A DNA stretch of 64,000 nucleotides from Cyanobium sp. WAJ14-Wanaka (GCF_024345375.1 NZ_JAGQAZ010000001.1:558001-622000), one strand, 5' to 3'. Shown: positions 1 to 10,265, counted from the stretch's first letter. Numbers and translations are program-made. Notes: generated from the sequence alone by a model not told the origin.

Positions 1-369
1 GAAGTCTTCCACCAGCGACTCAAGGCGATCCCTACGGATTGATTTAGGCGTCGCACTCCCATCTAGGGCCAATCTGAGGTTATCCCTAACCGAGAGTTGC
101 CTGAAAACACTCGGCTCCTGGGGTAAGTAGCCGATACCTAGACGGGCCCGCTGGGGCATCGATAGGGATTGAACGTCAGTCCCGTCCATTAAAATTGTGC
201 CCGAATCGGGCCGCAGCAGACCCGTGACAAGCCCAAAGGTTGTGGTTTTACCTGCTCCATTTGGACCCAGCAGGCCCACCACCTCGCCTGGCGATAGTTC
301 CAGGGAAACATTATCAACCAGAACACGACCCTGGATAGCCAGTACTACATCCTTGAGTTGCAGACTCAT
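1..369 (-). CDS. lptB: LptB, LPS export ABC transporter ATP-binding protein (3' end off window)
   Basis: ATPase of the Lpt machine that drives lipopolysaccharide transport from the inner to the outer membrane. Only the first 123 residues lie in the window. The Walker A motif GPNGAGKTT is at about residues 35-43, and the Q-loop region YLPQEPSVF is at about 81-89. The signature, Walker B and H-loop fall beyond the left edge. The start is an ATG sharing an ATGA overlap with the stop of the upstream LptA-like gene, which implies translational coupling and supports LptB over a generic ABC ATPase. Identification rests on the strong N-terminal match and this pairing. Confidence 0.93.
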   Translation of the reverse strand, partial: MSLQLKDVVLAIQGRVLVDNVSLELSPGEVVGLLGPNGAGKTTTFGLVTGLLRPDSGTILMDGTDVQSLSMPQRARLGIGYLPQEPSVFRQLSVRDNLRLALDGSATPKSIRRDRLESLVEDF

Positions 370-884
370 GGGGCCTTAACCGCCTGGGTAGGAGCGGAGT
401 TGAGTCGATACTTCGACACCACCTGGCCCCCAGCTAGGGGCTGGGCTACAAGCCGCTCACGCTCAACTAGATACACCACCTGTTCAGCCCTAATCGAGTG
501 CCCATCTGCCTGAACCACGTCCACATCGCCGCTCAGGACTACTCGATTCTCCTTGGAAAAGTATTGGGCTTGGCGGGCAGTTGCGATAACTCGCTGGTCC
601 GGATAGACGATTTTTACATTGCCAGTGGCAGTTACCACCCCAGTTGAGTTGTCTGCCTGCTGAAGATCAGATTCAATGCTGACAAGTCCCGTAGTAGGTG
701 TAACGATCCGCTGCTCGGCTGGAACTGCTGAAGCAGCCGTGGCCAGGCCCATGCCATGGAAGGCAAAGGTGGCAACACCTATGGCGACCAGTCGTTTCAG
801 CACAGAAGCCAACGGGTATGCCGCCCTAACGGCATTCAATCTACAGAATGGGTAGCTGCAATCTATGGTCCTATACATAGTCAC
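366..884 (-). CDS. LptA/OstA-family periplasmic LPS transport protein
   Basis: 172-residue protein with an N-terminal hydrophobic export signal (about residues 28-52, ending near ATAASA) followed by an OstA-type beta domain. The domain pattern is visible as TGNVKIVYPDQRVIATA, then LSGDVDVVQADG, then IRAEQVVYLVE. The family bridges the periplasm for LPS transport. The start is GTG at 884, with an ATG two codons later as an alternative. It overlaps the DUF309 stop by GTGA and the lptB start by ATGA, so the three genes form one operon. Whether it acts as canonical LptA is inferred from its neighbour LptB. Confidence 0.88.
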   Translation of the reverse strand: MTMYRTIDCSYPFCRLNAVRAAYPLASVLKRLVAIGVATFAFHGMGLATAASAVPAEQRIVTPTTGLVSIESDLQQADNSTGVVTATGNVKIVYPDQRVIATARQAQYFSKENRVVLSGDVDVVQADGHSIRAEQVVYLVERERLVAQPLAGGQVVSKYRLNSAPTQAVKAP

Positions 885-1237
885 TCTTGTTGCGCTGCAG
901 TCAATTTGGGCTGATCAATGCCAACCAGGGAGCTCTGCCTATGCAGTGCATCGAGGCGACCAGCGCCGGTGACCTGCAGGGCCTTCAGATCAAGGCCAAG
1001 GGCTTGGTCGGGGGCGGTTTTCAAGCGGCCAAGGGCCTCACCCAGCAGAAGCGTGGCACCGCGCAAATTCCCCCTTTCCAGGTGCAGCTCGGCCACTGCC
1101 ATCTGTAAAACTCCGTGAAGTACTGGTCGCATTGGGCCAGCAGTTTCATGCCAAAGCTCTTCGAGGCAGTCGTGGCAGGCATACCACTCGCCTTGATTGA
1201 AGAGTTCGATAGCCCTGCCAAGCCTGGGATCGGCCAT
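881..1237 (-). CDS. DUF309 domain protein
   Basis: Small protein of about 118 residues with the DUF309 signature: LFNQGEWYACHDCLEELWHE near the N-terminus, then VLHGVLQMAVAELHLERGN. DUF309 proteins are all-helical and of unknown function. The start at 1237 is chosen over the longer reading frame (1279) because a strong Shine-Dalgarno AGGAGG (1246-1251, minus strand) lies 8 bases upstream of ATG. In the longer frame those bases would encode the Glu run. It is the first gene of the DUF309-lptA-lptB overlap operon. Confidence 0.85.
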   Translation of the reverse strand: MADPRLGRAIELFNQGEWYACHDCLEELWHETAGPMRPVLHGVLQMAVAELHLERGNLRGATLLLGEALGRLKTAPDQALGLDLKALQVTGAGRLDALHRQSSLVGIDQPKLTAAQQE

Positions 1238-1297
1238 CAAGAGTTCCTCCTCTAGGCAGGATCCATGGGGAGAAGCCATAGCTTGCGCCTATCCCCC

Positions 1298-3106
1298 CTA
1301 GCGCTTTGCCACCTTCTTGGCAGGAAGCTTTCTAAGCCGGATTGACTCAGGGGTTACCTCAAGCATTTCGTCGGGTCCGATGTACTCAAGGGCCCGCTCC
1401 AGGGTCATCTGGATCGGTGCCTGGAGGGTGTCGAGCACCTCAGCGCCGGCGGAGCGGATGTTTGTGACCTGCTTGGCCTTGCAGACGTTGAGCTCGAGAT
1501 CCGGTGGCCGGCTGTGTTCACCCACAATCATGCCCTTGTAGACCTTTGTGCCAGGGGTAATAAAGAATTGACCTCGATCTTCAGCGCCCTTAAGGGCATA
1601 GAAGGTGGCTGTGCCTTCCTCAAAGGCCACCAATACGCCATTGCGGCGGTTGTCCATGTCCCCCTGCATGCGCCGATAGTCAAGGAATGAGTGGCTCATG
1701 ATTCCCTCACCACGAGTAGCCCTGATGAAGTCTCCACGGAAGCCGATCAGGCCCCGTGATGGCACAACAAACTCCAGCTGGGTGCGGCCATCGTTTGTAT
1801 TTTCCATATTTTGCATTTCACCCTTGCGCGTTCCGAGGCGCTCAATACAGCCCCCTACAGCGGCCTCAGGCACGTCCATCACGAGGGTTTCAAATGGTTC
1901 GTGGGGGCTGTCGTTGATCGTGCGGAAGATCACCTGGGGCTGGCTCACCTGGAATTCGTAGCCCTCCCGGCGCATTGTTTCGATTAAGATGCCGAGGTGT
2001 AATTCACCCCGGCCGCTAACGGAGAACCGGTCAGGGGAATCGGTGTCTTCGACCCGAAGCGCCACGTTTGTTAGTAACTCGCGCTGGAGGCGATCCCTGA
2101 GCTGGCGGCTGGTTACGAACTTTCCTTCCTTACCTGCGAAGGGTGAATCGTTGACCACGAAGGTCATCTGCAGGGTTGGTTCATCAACCTTGATCAGGGG
2201 CAGGGCTTCGGGGTTGTCGGGGCAGGCAATGGTTTCGCCAATGTTAACTTCGTCAAATCCGGCCACTGCCACTAGGTCGCCGGCCCGGGCCTCCTCAATT
2301 TCTACCCTCTGGAGACCCTTAAAACCCAGCAACTTGCTAATCCGACCGCGTTTGATGCTGCCGTCATCACGAATAAGGGCAGCTGGTTGCCCGGCCTTAA
2401 TTGTGCCGTTGTGGATCCGGCCAATCATGATCCGCCCCAGAAAGTCGCTGTAATCGAGGGTGGTTACGTGCAGCTGCAGGGGCTTTGTGGGATCTCCGAC
2501 GGGGGGTGGTACATGGCGGAGGATCGCTTCAAATAGAGGCTTCATATTGTCGCTTTCTGTCTTCATGTCGGGCTTGGCATAGCCCGCCATGCCACTACCA
2601 AATAGGTAGGTGAAATCACACTGGTCATCATCGGCGCCAAGTTCTAGAAAAAGATCAAGAACCTTGTCCACGGCAATTTCAGGATCGACCCGAGCCCGAT
2701 CAATTTTGTTGACAAAGACAATTGGGCGTAGACCCTTTTCAAGTGCCTTCTTCAATACAAATCTGGTTTGGGGCATGGGCCCCTCATTGGCATCAACAAT
2801 CAGTAGGCAGCCATCGACCATCCCCAAAACCCGCTCAACCTCACCGCCAAAGTCGGCGTGGCCAGGCGTATCAACGATATTGATTCGGATCCCTTCGTAA
2901 TCGACGGCAGTATTTTTAGACAGAATTGTGATCCCCCTTTCCCGCTCAAGATCGTTTGAATCCATTACACAGGTGGGAATCGCTTCACCCTCGCGAAAAA
3001 TGCCAGATTGATTCAACAGGGCATCCACCAATGTGGTCTTGCCATGGTCAACGTGGGCAATAATCGCAATATTGCGAATAGGCGTGCCTGGATGTGCGCC
3101 GCTCAT
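1298..3106 (-). CDS. typA: TypA/BipA ribosome-associated GTPase
   Basis: 602-residue translational GTPase of the EF-G-like family that binds ribosomes and supports growth under stress and 50S assembly. The GTPase motifs are in order: G1 AHVDHGKTT (17-25), the ERERGIT switch region (about 54-60), DTPGH (79-83) and NKID (133-136). The C-terminal TypA-specific region is intact ([10 protein letters not shown], then a basic tail [10 protein letters not shown]). Length matches the family. It is transcribed separately from the downstream lpt genes. A 13-base palindrome sits in its 90-base upstream gap. Confidence 0.97.
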   Translation of the reverse strand: MSGAHPGTPIRNIAIIAHVDHGKTTLVDALLNQSGIFREGEAIPTCVMDSNDLERERGITILSKNTAVDYEGIRINIVDTPGHADFGGEVERVLGMVDGCLLIVDANEGPMPQTRFVLKKALEKGLRPIVFVNKIDRARVDPEIAVDKVLDLFLELGADDDQCDFTYLFGSGMAGYAKPDMKTESDNMKPLFEAILRHVPPPVGDPTKPLQLHVTTLDYSDFLGRIMIGRIHNGTIKAGQPAALIRDDGSIKRGRISKLLGFKGLQRVEIEEARAGDLVAVAGFDEVNIGETIACPDNPEALPLIKVDEPTLQMTFVVNDSPFAGKEGKFVTSRQLRDRLQRELLTNVALRVEDTDSPDRFSVSGRGELHLGILIETMRREGYEFQVSQPQVIFRTINDSPHEPFETLVMDVPEAAVGGCIERLGTRKGEMQNMENTNDGRTQLEFVVPSRGLIGFRGDFIRATRGEGIMSHSFLDYRRMQGDMDNRRNGVLVAFEEGTATFYALKGAEDRGQFFITPGTKVYKGMIVGEHSRPPDLELNVCKAKQVTNIRSAGAEVLDTLQAPIQMTLERALEYIGPDEMLEVTPESIRLRKLPAKKVAKR

Positions 3107-3196
3107 GCGTTGAAATTCCTAGAAGTTATTTAAAGCTCGTCAGCCCGTTTCAAGCCTTGAAGCCGAGGATGCACTGTATCTCTTCGTCCGATCACT

Positions 3197-5764
3197 TCAG
3201 CTGCGGCCCTTGAGGCTTCCCCTAGTAACCCCAAGTCGACTTTCCAGCCGTTCCCGCTGCCACAACTCCCGTCCGGAGATCTCTCCCTTCAGCGCTGCCC
3301 CGTACTGGCCAACCCTTTGACGGGCCTCTGCGGCGGATTCGTTGAGCATTTCAAGGCGGAAATGCCTCACCCCAGCCCTCTGCAGGGCCGGCAGGGCTTC
3401 GGCGGCTGTCTGGGCAGTGCCATTGAACAATGTGTTGCGACAACCCAGGTCTGCCCTTAGGGGGTGTTCGCTGCCACTGCGATCACGGAGCAGCACCTGG
3501 TGTGTCTCGCAGGGACGCCCGCAATCTGTGTGGTCGTGGCCGTCCGAGAGGAAGGCACAAAACAGGCAATGCTCCATGTGGAAGAGGGGCATGTGCTGGT
3601 GCACGGTCACCTCAACGCAACCTTTTGGTATCTCGCCCACCAGCTCAAGCAGTTGCTCAAGGCAGAGGTCGTAGCTGGCGGTGACCCGTTCCAGTTGCCA
3701 TTCCTGGAGATACCAGGCGGCAGTGATCGGATTGGCCACATTCAGCGAAAAATCGCCCACACAAGGGGCGATTGGGGTGAGCAATTCCAGTTGATCGGCA
3801 TTGCGCACCAGATAGCCATCGGCAGCGGCCTGGATCAGGGGTTCGATTGTCCAGCTTTCATTGGGCCTAGTTATGCGGGCACCGGCCAGCCACAACCCGC
3901 CTGGCCAGCAGCCCCTGCCCAGGGCAACAGCCTCCTTCAGCTCGTGGGGTTGCTCCAATTCGGCGATCACCCTTTGCAGTGGCAGATCCCGTAGGGCTTT
4001 TAGTTGCTCGAGGCTGCGCACCAGGACCACTAACCCGGCCTCCAGTTCCGGACTCGGCTCCGGCTGATCATCCGGACTGCTTGCATGGGCAATTGATACC
4101 CCCAATGATCTGATCAGCCCGGCAATCTCTTGCCTGTTATGGCTGAGGCTCTCAACCAGTTCTGGCGCCTGGGGTTCGCCAACATTTGCCAGTTGCTCAA
4201 CAATCTGCCTGCGCAGTCTGTTCAGCTCACTTATCGGCAGGAACAGGCCGGGTTCCAGATCCAGATCGAGGCTTTCCAAGAACCAGGGCGTGCCTCCCAA
4301 TCTCCCCAATTGGCTCTCCAACCGATTGCGGTCTAGGGCCTGCCCCATGGCTGGTTCCAGATCTGTGGAGGATCGCCATTCAGAGCATCCATGCCCTTCC
4401 CCCAGCAGGTAAACCACAAGCGGCATCCCTTTTTTGCCTACGACCTTCAGGTGGAGGGGCTGGGGCGACTCAGCGGTGGGGGTTTGGGCCAGGCGTTGCC
4501 AATGCTTCTCAAAGGCAGGGTCGCTGGTCAGCCAGCAGGGACTGCCCTTTTGCAGGCCCCTAGCGTCGATCCTGCCTGGGCCCATGCGCAGGGCCAGCAA
4601 CCGGGATGTACGCCGCTCAACCACCATCACTCGACCACCGATTTCCTTGGGCACCTCCAGGGCTGTTGGCGATGGACATTCCCAAACCAGGCCATCCCCG
4701 GGCTTGAGGTTTGCTGAGGTTTCAAGTAGCCACCAACCATCCTTTTCGATGCTCTTGAGCTGGCCGACTAGGGGCCCACGCTTTTTGCTCCAGCGGCCAT
4801 GGACCAATTGCCTGTGGTCCACCCCCCCTAGCCAACCCGTGCCCAGGCCCCGGGAAAAGCTGAGCTCCATGCTTTGCCTATGGATTGCCCGCTGCTCCTC
4901 TCGCATGCCCCCCAGCTCGATCCGATCAAGGCTTCGGCGGTAGAGATCCGTGACTGCTGCCACATAGGCGGCGTCCTTGAGTCTTCCCTCAATTTTTAGG
5001 CTGGCAATGCCGATACCTGCCAGCTCAGGTAGAAGTTCCCAGGCGGAAAGATCCTGGGGGGAAAGCAGATAGCGCTGGTCGCCGAGATCCTGCTCCTGGC
5101 CATCGACGATCAGGGCATAGGGAAGCCTGCAGGCCTGGGCACACTCCCCCCTGTTGGCACTGCGCTGGCCCAGGGCCTCGCTGGTGAGGCACTGGCCTGA
5201 ATAGGCCACACATAGTGCTCCGTGGACAAACACCTCCAGGGGCATCGCCAACTGGCGTTGCTTGAGTTGGTTCTGGATCCTGCCCAAATCCTTCAGGGCC
5301 AGCTCCCGGGCCAGCACCACCCGCACACAACCGAGGGCGGCGGCCTGGGCCACCCCTGCCGCACTGGTGATCGACATCTGGGTGGAACCGTGGATTGCCA
5401 GGCCTGGAGTCAGGGATCTGGCAAGCATCGCCAGGCCTATGTCCTGGACAATTAGGGCATCCACCTGCGCCGTCGATGCAGCCAGTAGCAACTGGGCCGC
5501 TTCCTCTAGCTCAGCTGTAAAGACCAGCACGTTGACCGTCAAGAAACCCTTCACGCCACGCCGGTGCAGCCAATCCATTACGGCTGGCAGTTCGGCTAGC
5601 TGGAAATTTGCGGCCCGCATCCGGGCGTTGAAGACCTCAACTCCGAAATAGACGGCGTCGGCCCCATTGGCCACGGCTGCCTTGAGTGCATCCCAATTGC
5701 CTGCAGGTGAGAGCAGTTCAGGGGTGAAGGCTGCGGAAGTAGGCGTTGGTAGCTCAGCCATCAT
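3197..5764 (-). CDS. U32 peptidase-family protein (RlhA/YhbU-like)
   Basis: 855-residue member of the collagenase-like U32 family, whose studied bacterial members are Fe-S enzymes acting in RNA hydroxylation or ubiquinone synthesis rather than proven proteases. The N-terminal barrel begins ELLSPAGNWDALKAAV. The family signature EVFVHGALCVAYSGQC is near residue 180, followed by RGECAQACR. These cysteines are the usual cluster ligands. A C-terminal extension carries another Cys-rich patch (CLFCAF, CGRPC) as in DUF3656-type members. Two ATGs (5764, 5761) overlap the stop of the VanY-like gene. The substrate is not deducible. Confidence 0.88.
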   Translation of the reverse strand: MMAELPTPTSAAFTPELLSPAGNWDALKAAVANGADAVYFGVEVFNARMRAANFQLAELPAVMDWLHRRGVKGFLTVNVLVFTAELEEAAQLLLAASTAQVDALIVQDIGLAMLARSLTPGLAIHGSTQMSITSAAGVAQAAALGCVRVVLARELALKDLGRIQNQLKQRQLAMPLEVFVHGALCVAYSGQCLTSEALGQRSANRGECAQACRLPYALIVDGQEQDLGDQRYLLSPQDLSAWELLPELAGIGIASLKIEGRLKDAAYVAAVTDLYRRSLDRIELGGMREEQRAIHRQSMELSFSRGLGTGWLGGVDHRQLVHGRWSKKRGPLVGQLKSIEKDGWWLLETSANLKPGDGLVWECPSPTALEVPKEIGGRVMVVERRTSRLLALRMGPGRIDARGLQKGSPCWLTSDPAFEKHWQRLAQTPTAESPQPLHLKVVGKKGMPLVVYLLGEGHGCSEWRSSTDLEPAMGQALDRNRLESQLGRLGGTPWFLESLDLDLEPGLFLPISELNRLRRQIVEQLANVGEPQAPELVESLSHNRQEIAGLIRSLGVSIAHASSPDDQPEPSPELEAGLVVLVRSLEQLKALRDLPLQRVIAELEQPHELKEAVALGRGCWPGGLWLAGARITRPNESWTIEPLIQAAADGYLVRNADQLELLTPIAPCVGDFSLNVANPITAAWYLQEWQLERVTASYDLCLEQLLELVGEIPKGCVEVTVHQHMPLFHMEHCLFCAFLSDGHDHTDCGRPCETHQVLLRDRSGSEHPLRADLGCRNTLFNGTAQTAAEALPALQRAGVRHFRLEMLNESAAEARQRVGQYGAALKGEISGRELWQRERLESRLGVTRGSLKGRS

Positions 5765-6573
5765 TTGGCAAGACGCTGGGCCGGCTCAAAGACCTTCAGG
5801 GCATCCGTACTGCCCTCATAGCGCCAGTGCCAGGGCTCGTAGTTGACCCCTTGGGCATTGGATCTGGGGAAGGAAAGGGCGAATTGATAGCGGGCCGCAT
5901 TGGCCTGAAGCCAGGCAAAGGCTGCGGTCTGGTCAAACGACTGGGACAAATTTGTACCAGCCGCATTGCCGTCACCGATGTCGAGGGCAAAGCCCGTGGC
6001 GTGCTCTGAATAGCCAGGAGGTGCACTGACGAGGGCCCTTTCGCGGGCGGTCTGGTTCCGTTCAGCCTTGACATCAAAAAAGAGGTGCTTTTGCAGGGAA
6101 GTTGATCTATAGCCACTTAAAACCACCAAATCCATACCTTCAGCAGCTGCCGCTGCCTGCATGGCGGCGAAGGATTCAGCCGCATCCCGTTGGAGCTCAA
6201 TACCGGGCGCAATCGGCGTCAATTCGCGGCTCCTGATCTCGCCATAGGGAAAATGTCCGAGCAAGCGACCATCTATGCCAGGGCGGGCATTGAGCCCCTG
6301 GATGGGGGGTGGCCCCAGTAGACGCCGCAGGGGCTGGGGGAAAATCAGGGCCAACGCAGTCAGCACCACCACCATTGCGGCCACTGCGTTAGCCAGCGGT
6401 GAAAATCCGCTGGCCCGGCTGGAGGATTTTGGGGTAGAGCGATGGGCTACGGGGATGTCGTCGACACCCTGCTGTGCTGCTCGCCCCCGCTTGGCACCAT
6501 TCACCTGAGCTGCGCCCAAAGCAGTAAAGATCCTAGGTGGGAAGCCCCGATTGCCCAGCAGTGCATGGGGCAT
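5761..6573 (-). CDS. D-alanyl-D-alanine carboxypeptidase, M15B (VanY) family
   Basis: Zinc carboxypeptidase that trims the terminal D-Ala of peptidoglycan stem peptides. The VanY zinc-site motifs SEHATGFALDIGDG and PWHWRYEG are both present in the C-terminal half. A single transmembrane segment (FSPLANAVAAMVVVLTALAL) in the N-terminal third anchors the domain outside the membrane. The start is uncertain: ATG at 6573 follows a GGAAG, while GTG at 6504 would leave more room for the divergent chlP promoter. The frame continues to 6654, but that would overlap chlP. It is followed directly by the U32 gene. Confidence 0.85.
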   Translation of the reverse strand: MPHALLGNRGFPPRIFTALGAAQVNGAKRGRAAQQGVDDIPVAHRSTPKSSSRASGFSPLANAVAAMVVVLTALALIFPQPLRRLLGPPPIQGLNARPGIDGRLLGHFPYGEIRSRELTPIAPGIELQRDAAESFAAMQAAAAAEGMDLVVLSGYRSTSLQKHLFFDVKAERNQTARERALVSAPPGYSEHATGFALDIGDGNAAGTNLSQSFDQTAAFAWLQANAARYQFALSFPRSNAQGVNYEPWHWRYEGSTDALKVFEPAQRLAK

Positions 6574-6620
6574 CGGTGTTAGCTTCCACCCCGACTGAAT
6601 TAAGGCGGAGCGGTTTTCTG

Positions 6621-7976
6621 ATGTTGCGTGTCGCAGTGGTTGGCGGCGGTCCAAGCGGCTCCTGTGCGGCTGAAGTGCTCGCCAAGGCGGGCATTGCGAC
6701 CTGGATCTTTGAGCGCAAGCTCGACAATGCCAAACCCTGCGGTGGTGCCATACCGCTCTGCATGGTTGACGAGTTTGAACTTCCAGACTCGATCATTGAC
6801 CGCAAGGTTAGAAATATGAAAATGATTTCCCCCTCAAATCGGGAGGTGGATATCAATCTAGAAAACGAAGGTGAATACATCGGCATGTGCCGCAGGGAAG
6901 TGATGGATGCCTTCCTCCGTAATCGGGCCGCCGATCTAGGAGCCCAACTGGTTAATGGCTTGGTTACAAAAATAGATACGGGTAGCAAACGCCAGGGCCC
7001 CTATACCCTGACCTACTCAGATTATGCTTCAGGAGAAGCTACCGGCGAGGCAAAAACCCTCGAGGTAGACGTAATCATTGGAGCCGATGGTGCCAATAGC
7101 AGAGTTGCCAAGGCCATGGATGCTGGCGATTACAACGTGGCGATTGCGTTTCAGGAGCGCATTAAGTTGCCCCCCGAGGAAATGAAATATTATGAAAGTC
7201 TGGCTGAGATGTATGTGGGCACAGACGTATCTCCGGATTTCTACGCCTGGGTATTTCCTAAGTACGACCACGTGGCAGTCGGTACTGGCACCATGCAAGA
7301 GAATCAATCTCTCATCAAAAGCCTTCAGGTGGGCATCCGGGAGCGTGCCAAAAAACGGTTGCTCAATGGCGAAGTCATCAAGGTAGAAGCCCACCCAATT
7401 CCAGAGCATCCCAGGCCCCGCAGGGTCGTGGGCCGCATGGCACTGGTGGGGGATGCCGCTGGCTACGTAACTAAGAGCTCTGGCGAAGGCATCTATTTTG
7501 CCGCCAAGAGCGGCCGCATGTGCGCCGAACAGATCGTGGCTGCCAGTGCCAACGGTTCAAAGGTTCCCACTGAAAAGGATCTGAAGGTCTACATCAAAAA
7601 ATGGGATCGCCAATATGGCGCCACCTATAAAGTGCTGGAAATTCTGCAAAATATCTTCTATCGCAACGACGCAGCCCGCGAAGCCTTCGTGGAAATGTGC
7701 GACGACAAGGATGTACAGCGTCTCACCTTTGATAGCTATCTCTATAAGCGCGTGGTGATGATGAATCCGTGGCAGCAAATTAAGTTGTCCCTGCTGACCC
7801 TCGGCTCGGTGCTTCGGGGAAATGCCCTAGCCCCCGCTTCCTACAAGCCGGTGGCCAGTGCGGTGCGCACCGAGGAAGATGCCATGGCAATGCTCGCCCT
7901 AGGTGCAATTAAGGGAGGCATCAAGGTGCCCGCCCAAACCGATGAGAGGGAGCCTGTACTGGCGGGCAAGGGCTAA
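6621..7976 (+). CDS. chlP: Geranylgeranyl reductase ChlP
   Basis: FAD enzyme that reduces the geranylgeranyl chain to phytyl for chlorophyll a and tocopherol, at the thylakoid membrane. The 450-residue frame has the Rossmann motif VAVVGGGPSGSCAAEV at the N-terminus, a central GADGANSRVAKAM, and LVGDAAGYVTKSSGEGI for the second FAD-binding motif. The ATG at 6621 is chosen because the Rossmann strand begins there. The open frame to 6537 only adds sequence overlapping the divergent VanY-like gene. It is convergent with glyS, with a short hairpin between them. Confidence 0.97.
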   Translation: MLRVAVVGGGPSGSCAAEVLAKAGIATWIFERKLDNAKPCGGAIPLCMVDEFELPDSIIDRKVRNMKMISPSNREVDINLENEGEYIGMCRREVMDAFLRNRAADLGAQLVNGLVTKIDTGSKRQGPYTLTYSDYASGEATGEAKTLEVDVIIGADGANSRVAKAMDAGDYNVAIAFQERIKLPPEEMKYYESLAEMYVGTDVSPDFYAWVFPKYDHVAVGTGTMQENQSLIKSLQVGIRERAKKRLLNGEVIKVEAHPIPEHPRPRRVVGRMALVGDAAGYVTKSSGEGIYFAAKSGRMCAEQIVAASANGSKVPTEKDLKVYIKKWDRQYGATYKVLEILQNIFYRNDAAREAFVEMCDDKDVQRLTFDSYLYKRVVMMNPWQQIKLSLLTLGSVLRGNALAPASYKPVASAVRTEEDAMAMLALGAIKGGIKVPAQTDEREPVLAGKG

Positions 7977-7980
7977 TTAA

Positions 7981-7996
7981 AGGTGGCCAACCACCT
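7981..7996. terminator. Possible short hairpin between convergent chlP and glyS
   Basis: AGGTGG-CCAA-CCACCT forms a perfect 6-bp stem with a 4-base loop in the 28-base gap between the two convergent stops. There is no clear T-run on either side, so it is at best a weak bidirectional terminator. Confidence 0.35.
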
Positions 7997-8004
7997 AGCC
8001 CTGA

Positions 8005-10194
8005 TCAGCCACTGATGCGGCTAAAATCCGCTAATACGGCTGCTTGGTTAGTAAGTACGCCAAGAAGATTGAGCCGGTTGGCCCGCACCGCCGGCACATC
8101 GGCCAGCACCATCACGCTTTGATCGCCATCAAAAAATGCCGCTAGGGCCCCGCGGCTAGCGGCAAGAACCCTTGCCAATTCGGCGTAGCGAGCCACGCCT
8201 TGGCTGGCGGCGATGGGTGCCAGTTGTTCGAGCACCTCGAGCATCGCTGCCTCACTTGCCTTCTCAAACAGGAGCGGATCCACCAGGCCTTGGGGGCTAA
8301 TGACTGATCCAGCCAGGTTCCCCTTCTCGGCCAGGCGGGCGGCCCGGTTCACCACGGCCTGAACACTTGTCAGTTCACCGCTCTTTCTAAGGGCCGCAAG
8401 TAGGTCGGCGCGTGCACGGGCATCGGCCGGATCGACCAGCACCCGATCAATGTCCACTCCCTCACCAGCCACTGCTTGGAGCAAATCCAGGTCGCAGCCC
8501 TGCTCCTCTAGCAGGCTGACCAGTCGCAGGCGCAGGAACTCGCCCAGTTCCGCTGCCAGGCCAGGGGCATCCACTGTGAAATGGCTAAACAGTTCGCTCC
8601 AACGGGCCGTTGAGCGCCGCAGAACACTCTGTATATCAAGGCGCCAGCTGCGATCCCAGAGGATTTGCAGGATTCCATTACCAGCGCGCCGCAGGGCATA
8701 GGGATCGGAGGAGCCGCTTGGGCGCTCCCCCTTGGCATAAATGCTCAGGAGCAGCTCGAGTCGCTCCGCCAGGGCCACCACGGCACCGGCATCGGAGCCC
8801 GGCAGGGCATCACCCGCGCCCCTGGGCAGGTAGTGCTCAAGTACCGCCAGGGCCACCTGCCGCTGTTCACCCTCGGCCAATAGGTACTTGCCGCCCATTA
8901 CCCCCTGAAGTTCTGGAAATTCGCCCACCATCTGGCTAACCAGGTCGTGCTTGCAGAGATGGGCAGCCCTGCGCGCATGGCCTGCCGTATAGCTTGGCAG
9001 GGCTAGTTGCTCAAGCAATAAATCGGTGAGCCACTCCAATCGTTCGGTGCGATCCCTCAGGCTGCCCAAGCCCTCAGCAAAGGTGACCCTCGCTAATTTT
9101 TCTCGGCGATCGATGCTGGCTGTGGCCAGATCGGCCTCGACAAAAAACTGGGCATCGTCGAGCCGGGCCCTCAGGACCCTCTCATTACCTCGGCGGACGG
9201 TATCGGCCGCATCGGCTGAGCCATTGCCAATGCACAAAAACTGGGGTAACAGGGTGTCTCTGGCATCGGGGGCGAGGGGGTCTGGAGCGTTGCCGGGGCG
9301 ATAAAGGGGCACATAGCGCTGGTGGGAGCGCATCACCGTGCCCAGCACCTCGGCGGGAAGGGCCAGGTAATGGTCGTCAATTTGGCCTTCGATCAGCAGC
9401 GGGGCCTCCACCAGATCAGTCAGTTCATCGGCCAGGGAGGGGGGGAAATCTGCTACGGCCGAAAGGCGCCCAGCCGCTTCAGCCACAGCGTTATTGATCA
9501 GGTTCGAGCGGCCACTGCGGCTGACCAGCACCCCAGCCTGCTGAAGCACAGATTGGTACTGATCTGCCGAGGGCAAATCAACGGCCCCGCAGCTGAGTCG
9601 GTGGCCTCGGCTCTGGCGACCACTGCTGATCGGGGGATCACAATCGGCCAGGGTGAGCGGGATTACGTCGGCATCCAGGAGTGCCACCAACCAGCGCAGC
9701 GGACGGGAAAAGCGGGCGTCACCCTCCCCCCAACGCATGAAGCGCCGCCCCTGGAGGGCCAGCAGCCACTGGGGAATCAACTCGGCAAGAACCTCAGCAC
9801 TGGGCCTTCCCGGCTCCAGGCAACGGGCAAAGACAAAGGGACCCTTGGGCGTTTCGCGCACCTCTAGATCTGATGGCTCAACTCCACAGCGACTGGCGAA
9901 ACCCAGGGCGGCCTGGGTGGCATTTCCGTCCTTAAAGGCCTGGGAGGCCGGCGGCCCCTTGCGCTCCTCCTCCAGATCGGGCTGGGCTGCCAGCAGCCCG
10001 CTCACCACCACCGCCAATCGGCGCGGGGTGCTGGTGCAATCCAGCTCTGCGTGCGACAACCTGGCGGTTCCGAGATCCCTGCGCACCAGGGCCTCCAACT
10101 GGGGCAGGGCCAGGCGGGCAAAATCTGCGGGCAGCTCCTCGGTCCCGATCTCCAGCAGGAAGGTCGACAAGCGGCTCAAGACATCAACCAACAA
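8005..10194 (-). CDS. glyS: Glycyl-tRNA synthetase beta subunit
   Basis: 729-residue beta chain of the tetrameric (alpha2beta2) glycyl-tRNA synthetase, needed for tRNA-Gly recognition. It has the hallmark N-terminus FLLEIGTEELPADF, then TPRRLAVVV, and the helical anticodon-binding C-terminal half. No ATG is available near the N-terminus: TTG codons at 10194, 10191 or 10170 are the possible starts. The partner glyQ is not in the window. Confidence 0.97.
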   Translation of the reverse strand: MLVDVLSRLSTFLLEIGTEELPADFARLALPQLEALVRRDLGTARLSHAELDCTSTPRRLAVVVSGLLAAQPDLEEERKGPPASQAFKDGNATQAALGFASRCGVEPSDLEVRETPKGPFVFARCLEPGRPSAEVLAELIPQWLLALQGRRFMRWGEGDARFSRPLRWLVALLDADVIPLTLADCDPPISSGRQSRGHRLSCGAVDLPSADQYQSVLQQAGVLVSRSGRSNLINNAVAEAAGRLSAVADFPPSLADELTDLVEAPLLIEGQIDDHYLALPAEVLGTVMRSHQRYVPLYRPGNAPDPLAPDARDTLLPQFLCIGNGSADAADTVRRGNERVLRARLDDAQFFVEADLATASIDRREKLARVTFAEGLGSLRDRTERLEWLTDLLLEQLALPSYTAGHARRAAHLCKHDLVSQMVGEFPELQGVMGGKYLLAEGEQRQVALAVLEHYLPRGAGDALPGSDAGAVVALAERLELLLSIYAKGERPSGSSDPYALRRAGNGILQILWDRSWRLDIQSVLRRSTARWSELFSHFTVDAPGLAAELGEFLRLRLVSLLEEQGCDLDLLQAVAGEGVDIDRVLVDPADARARADLLAALRKSGELTSVQAVVNRAARLAEKGNLAGSVISPQGLVDPLLFEKASEAAMLEVLEQLAPIAASQGVARYAELARVLAASRGALAAFFDGDQSVMVLADVPAVRANRLNLLGVLTNQAAVLADFSRISG

Positions 10195-10265
10195 CTCTAT
10201 GTTTTGGTGCCCTAAAGCCCCATTGGTTCGCTACGGTCGATCGAAATCGATGCTCTGTAAGCGCT

